Part shown: in pieces, positions 61,074-64,000 of the stretch
Layout of the letters: every line of letters begins with the position of its first letter
Numbering within the stretch: position 1 is the first letter of the stretch
Source: AP-15 sp963787425
GTDB taxonomy: Bacteria; Pseudomonadota; Alphaproteobacteria; ATCC43930; CGMCC-115725
Length of the DNA stretch: 64,000 nt
Assembly (NCBI GenBank): GCA_963787425.1
Contig: CAWBCV010000013.1
Span: 124,001 to 188,000 of the forward strand
Direction of reading: 5' to 3'
The notes under the pieces: model-generated
Seen by the model: only the letters and a program-made list of their open reading frames with translations
Databases searched by the model: none
Told to the model about the DNA's origin: nothing
Program-made: the position numbers and the translations under genes

Positions 61074-61973
61074 TCAGGACAGTTGCGTCTGCGCTTTTGC
61101 CGGGTGGTTCGCCTCTCTCGACCGGCGCCTCGATAAACGAGACCGCTCGCGCCGCCATGCCGCGTGGCCGTCCCAGTACAAATTGCCGATGAGCGGCAGG
61201 TGATCGGAAGCGAGGCGGGCGAGCGGGCTGCGGTAGACCTCGACATCGCGGAGCACCGCCGGCCCGTCGGCATAAATCCGGTCGAGCGCCAGCACCGGCA
61301 TCCAGGACGGAAAGGTGCGCTCGGCAGCGCTCGGGCCGAGCTGTCGGTCGAAGGCCCGGATAGCGCCGCTTCGGCCGCGCCACTCGTTCAAATCGCCCAT
61401 CAGCAGCACCGCCTCCGCCTCGCGCCGGTGCGGCGGCAAGCTTCCGGCGAGCGCACTCACCAACCGGTTCGCCTGTAGCCGCCGCTCCGCGGCACGCAGA
61501 CCGAAATGCGTCGCTATGACGCGCAGCACCCGGTCGCCGAACAACAGGTCGGCGTCGATCGCGCCGCGTGGTTCCCAGCCGCCGACAGTGAGATCGATCG
61601 AGCGGGCCGTCAGCACCGGAAAACGGGTGAGAATGGCATTGCCGAAACGCCCGCCCTGGTCACGGCCGCCGGCTCCGAGGACGACCCGGCACCCGGTCGC
61701 CTCACCCAGATAAGCCCATTGATCGGCATGCCGCCCGGTGCCGCGTCGGGCATCAACTTCCTGAAGACAGGCGATGTCCGCGTCGATTTCACGCAGCACA
61801 GCGGCGACTCGCCCGGGGTCATAGCGGCGGTCGACTCCGACGCAAGTATGAATGTTGTACGTCACGACTTCGAACCGAAAGGCCGTCCCCAGGCCCAATG
61901 GGTTGCGGTCGAATGCCGGCGCGGTTGTCGATTGTCGCCCGCCCGCGAGCTTGGGCGTCCAGTAATGATCCAA
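61074..61973 (-). CDS. endonuclease/exonuclease/phosphatase (EEP) family protein
   Basis: 299 residues. VVTYNIHTCVGVDRRYDPGRVAAVLREIDADIACLQEVD has the first Asn and the metal Glu. AILTRFPVL and IATHFGLRAAERRLQ are followed by LLMGDLNEWRG (the Asp/Asn pair) and LASDHLPLIG (catalytic Asp-His). These are the signatures of EEP metal-dependent phosphoesterases. Members include DNA repair nucleases, sphingomyelinases and inositol phosphatases; this group of about 250-300 residues is uncharacterised. The first 30 residues are poorly conserved and the true start may be at FRFEVV or slightly upstream. The C-terminus is Arg/Ser-rich. Confidence 0.88.
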   Translation of the reverse strand: MDHYWTPKLAGGRQSTTAPAFDRNPLGLGTAFRFEVVTYNIHTCVGVDRRYDPGRVAAVLREIDADIACLQEVDARRGTGRHADQWAYLGEATGCRVVLGAGGRDQGGRFGNAILTRFPVLTARSIDLTVGGWEPRGAIDADLLFGDRVLRVIATHFGLRAAERRLQANRLVSALAGSLPPHRREAEAVLLMGDLNEWRGRSGAIRAFDRQLGPSAAERTFPSWMPVLALDRIYADGPAVLRDVEVYRSPLARLASDHLPLIGNLYWDGHAAWRRERSRLSRRRSREANHPAKAQTQLS

Positions 61974-62158
61974 GCACGTTCTAAAGACTCGTCCTCAGTG
62001 ACAAACTCGATACAAAAAAACTCTCGGCGCGCTGGATATGGCACGTCGCGGCGGGGGCGGCGAGAGGGTCACCCTCACTATCGCAAACCGCCCGTCCAAA
62101 ACCTGCCCGGCAGGCAGGGCAATCAAGGCTGTGCATGAGATAGGTTACGGTCGAGCCT

Positions 62159-63115
62159 TTAGTGCCGCGCAGCAAGCCGGCGTTCGTGGACCTGGAGATG
62201 GCAAACCGCGATTCGCAATAACGGCGCTTCAGTTCCGTTGGCGCGGGCGCGGCGCAGCATGTCGCCAAGAACCTGATCGCCCTCGGTGCGCAAATCGGCT
62301 TCGAGGTCGCGCCGCAGCGACGCGCTGAAATTGCTGCCCCGCTCGGTCAGCATCGCGCGACATTGTTCCCGATGCCCCTCGCGCGGCGGGAAACCGGAGG
62401 CAGCTGCAACCGCCTGGCATTCCGCCAGCAACTCGAGCATCAGGCTCTCGCCCTCGTCGGCGGCCAGGATGTCCCCGACAGACCCGCGCATCAGGCAGTT
62501 CATGCCGGCCAGGGAGCTGATCATGACGAACTTCTCCCACATATCGAGCAAGATGGTGTCGCTTATCGATGCGTCGACCGGCGTTGCGGCAAAGGCTCCG
62601 GCGATCGCCTCGACACGGCGGCTGACTGCGCCCGAGCGCTCGCCGAACGCGATGCCATGCACGCGGTTTAGATGGCGAATGGTGCCTTCCGGGGTCAAGG
62701 TCGCCGCTATGTAGGCGACGCCGCCCAATACGCGCTCGGGGCCGAAAGCAGCATCGAGCACGTCGAGATGCCGCAGCCCGTTGAGCAACGGCAATATTGC
62801 CGTTCCGGGCCCGACTGCCGGCCGGATGGCAGCGATCGCTTGCTCGAGATCATAGGCCTTTGCGGTCAACAGCACGGTGTCGAAAACCCCGTCGAGGGTA
62901 TCGGCGGTCGCGACCCGAACGGGCAGCCGCAGATCCCTCACGGGGCTTTCGATGACGAGCCCGCGCTCGCTGAGTGCTGCGGCGCGAGCAGGACGCACGA
63001 GAAAGGTCACATCCGCTTTGGCCGCCGCGAGGCGGCCGCCAAAATACCCGCCAACCGCGCCAGCCCCGAGCACCAGAAACCGCGGCCCGGCTAGGCTTAC
63101 CCCGGCAAGGCTCAC
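62159..63115 (-). CDS. 2-dehydropantoate 2-reductase-like (ApbA/PanE family)
   Basis: 318 residues. The N-terminal Rossmann motif FLVLGAGAVGGYFGGRLAAAKADVTFLVRP (GxGAxG) leads to LLTAKAYDLEQAIAAI, LPLLNGLRHLDVL and the central Lys/Glu region WEKFVMISSLAGMNCLMRG. SNFSASLRRDLEADLRTEGDQVLGDMLRRA supplies the C-terminal helical half, where S-SM-D-type residues contact ketopantoate in PanE. The family reduces 2-oxo acids with NADPH; a role in pantothenate synthesis is possible but not proven. It lies five bases after the stop of the S41 gene on the same strand. Confidence 0.87.
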   Translation of the reverse strand: MSLAGVSLAGPRFLVLGAGAVGGYFGGRLAAAKADVTFLVRPARAAALSERGLVIESPVRDLRLPVRVATADTLDGVFDTVLLTAKAYDLEQAIAAIRPAVGPGTAILPLLNGLRHLDVLDAAFGPERVLGGVAYIAATLTPEGTIRHLNRVHGIAFGERSGAVSRRVEAIAGAFAATPVDASISDTILLDMWEKFVMISSLAGMNCLMRGSVGDILAADEGESLMLELLAECQAVAAASGFPPREGHREQCRAMLTERGSNFSASLRRDLEADLRTEGDQVLGDMLRRARANGTEAPLLRIAVCHLQVHERRLAARH

Positions 63116-63120
63116 GCCTG

Positions 63121-64000
63121 CTACCCCGCTCGGCCGCTGACCAGCGCCAAGCCGCGCAGCACGTCTGCGGCCTCGCTGAGCTGTTCGTCAGCTGCCGAGC
63201 CAATGTCGGCCGTCGCTAGCGAGGGAGCGGGCTCCAATGCCGTTGTATCGCTCGACCCTGGAACTGCTTTGCTACCCGCAGGTACTGGGTCGGTATTCTT
63301 CAGAGCGCCGCGCAGATCGGCCTCACGCAGCCGGTCTCCCTGTGGAAGTTTCGCCAGCTTCAACGGCATTACCGTGAGATCGGGAGTGAGACCCTTGCCC
63401 TGAATTCTTTGGCCGCTCGGCGTCATGAACCGGGCGGTGGTCAGCCGGATGGCGCCGTTTCCCTGCAGCGGGATCAGGCTTTCGATCGAACTCTCGCCAA
63501 AGCTCTTGGTACCGACCAGCACCGCCCGCCGGTTGTCCTGCAGCCCGGCGGCAACAAGCTCCGCTTCCCGTGCCGTCCCCCCATTGATCAGGGCAACGAT
63601 CGGCACCCCTTGAGCGATATCGCCGGGAGTAGCGCTGATCCGCTTGAGGCTACCAGGTTTGCGGCCCTTGACGACGACGATGTCGCCTTTGTCGATGAAG
63701 GCATCGGCTACTGCGACAGCCGCCTCGAAAGCGCCGCCGGGATTGTTTCGCAGATCGAGGATAAAGCCGATCACCTTATTGCTGGCGCGTAGCCGCAAAT
63801 CCTGCACCGTACTGGTGAGCGCCGCCGGGGTTCCGGAGTTCGAAGCCGGCGATCCGGAGGTAGAGGATATTTCCTGCCTCGATGCGAGCGGTCACCGTCT
63901 GGAGCTCGTAGCGCTCGCGCTTGACGGTGACGTCAATGGGCCCGCGATTGTCGCGCCGCAAGCTTAGTTCGACTGGGCTGCCAGACGGGCCCCGCAGCTT
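63121..64000 (-). pseudogene. S41 (CtpA-like) peptidase, frameshifted and active-site-dead, partial
   Basis: The 5' part (64000 to about 63835) encodes the end of a PDZ domain and the start of the protease core (LRGPSGSPVELSLRRD, ILYLRIAGF). A shift at about 63831-63840 moves to TPAALTSTVQDLRLRASNKV, FILDLRNNPGGAFEAAVAVADAF and onward to a TAG at 63121. The serine motif GGSASASE of CtpA/Prc is GGTAREAE here (Arg codon 63568-63570). The catalytic Lys in FGKGSVQ is Glu (codon 63493-63495, FGESSIES). Both Ser and Lys of the dyad are therefore gone in addition to the frameshift. The gene's start is beyond the window. Confidence 0.85.

Noticed and set aside
1..64000. tRNA or rRNA genes
   Set aside because: No T-loop GGTTCGAATCC-type core with cloverleaf arms and no rRNA-conserved stretches were found by eye; a covariance-model scan would be decisive.

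Overview
The window looks like chromosomal DNA of a GC-rich (mid-60s %) alphaproteobacterium, probably a soil or freshwater Rhodospirillales/Hyphomicrobiales-type organism. This rests on gene content and order: a complete lipid A/Kdo assembly cluster, divergent purD and xseA, a Zur-type Fur regulator, Mo-hydroxylase, SMP-30, class III CoA-transferase and DUF1328/DUF2277 genes, and GC-rich palindromes between genes. No rRNA, tRNA or CRISPR array was seen. The genus cannot be named from this.

Layout. 1-2000: the 3' end of an AbiEii-like nucleotidyltransferase gene overlapping a small partner gene, a frameshifted alpha/beta hydrolase and a shortened MlaC-like protein. 2047-6490: ettA, an adenylate cyclase/TPR gene, and a stray ettA fragment. 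6491-13450: an accessory catabolic block (flavin monooxygenase, CoA-transferase, SMP-30 lactonase, cupin, LLM flavin enzyme, frameshifted SDR, hydrolase). 13458-18481: DUF1328 protein, threonine synthase, small lipoprotein, RidA, BT1-type transporter, a Gly/Met-repeat secreted protein and a TenA/PqqC-like enzyme. 18538-23720: cyclase debris, purD, xseA, a dCache sensor without output domain, and an aquaporin.

23717-29520 is a compact minus-strand envelope operon in transcription order msbA, DUF374 acyltransferase, waaA, lpxK, LpxL-type acyltransferase, with start/stop overlaps at two junctions. Upstream and divergent is zur with a near-perfect palindromic Zur-like operator. 30442-33066 is a decayed zone (IS256 fragment, frameshifted DUF3734 patatin, multiply broken 3-hydroxybutyrate dehydrogenase). 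33193-40359 carries an orphan Mo-hydroxylase large subunit, YghU-like GST, an acyl-CoA dehydrogenase, a DUF2277 protein and a Tat-exported amidohydrolase. 40664-43218 is a lower-GC patch (Wzt C-terminal remnant coupled to a methyltransferase, then a catalase-like gene).

43313-64000 returns mostly to metabolism: an Ldh-family dehydrogenase, a PoxB-like ThDP enzyme, a GH15 remnant, AI-2E transporter, ppc, a MetE-C-like enzyme, an APH/AAA fusion, TerB, a DinG-like helicase, pyrD, a HAD hydrolase, an EEP-family nuclease, a PanE-like reductase, and an S41 protease-family gene that is frameshifted and has lost both catalytic residues.

The most striking global pattern is that eight or more accessory genes are broken (mostly by single frameshifts), while every long housekeeping gene (ettA, purD, xseA, lipid A genes, ppc, helicase, pyrD) is open. 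This looks like selective gene decay more than random sequencing error. I found no clear new multi-gene defence or secretion system. The best candidates for something undescribed are the Gly/Met repeat protein, the output-less sensor, the catabolic block at 6.5-13.5 kb, and the ATGA-overlapping pair at the left edge.
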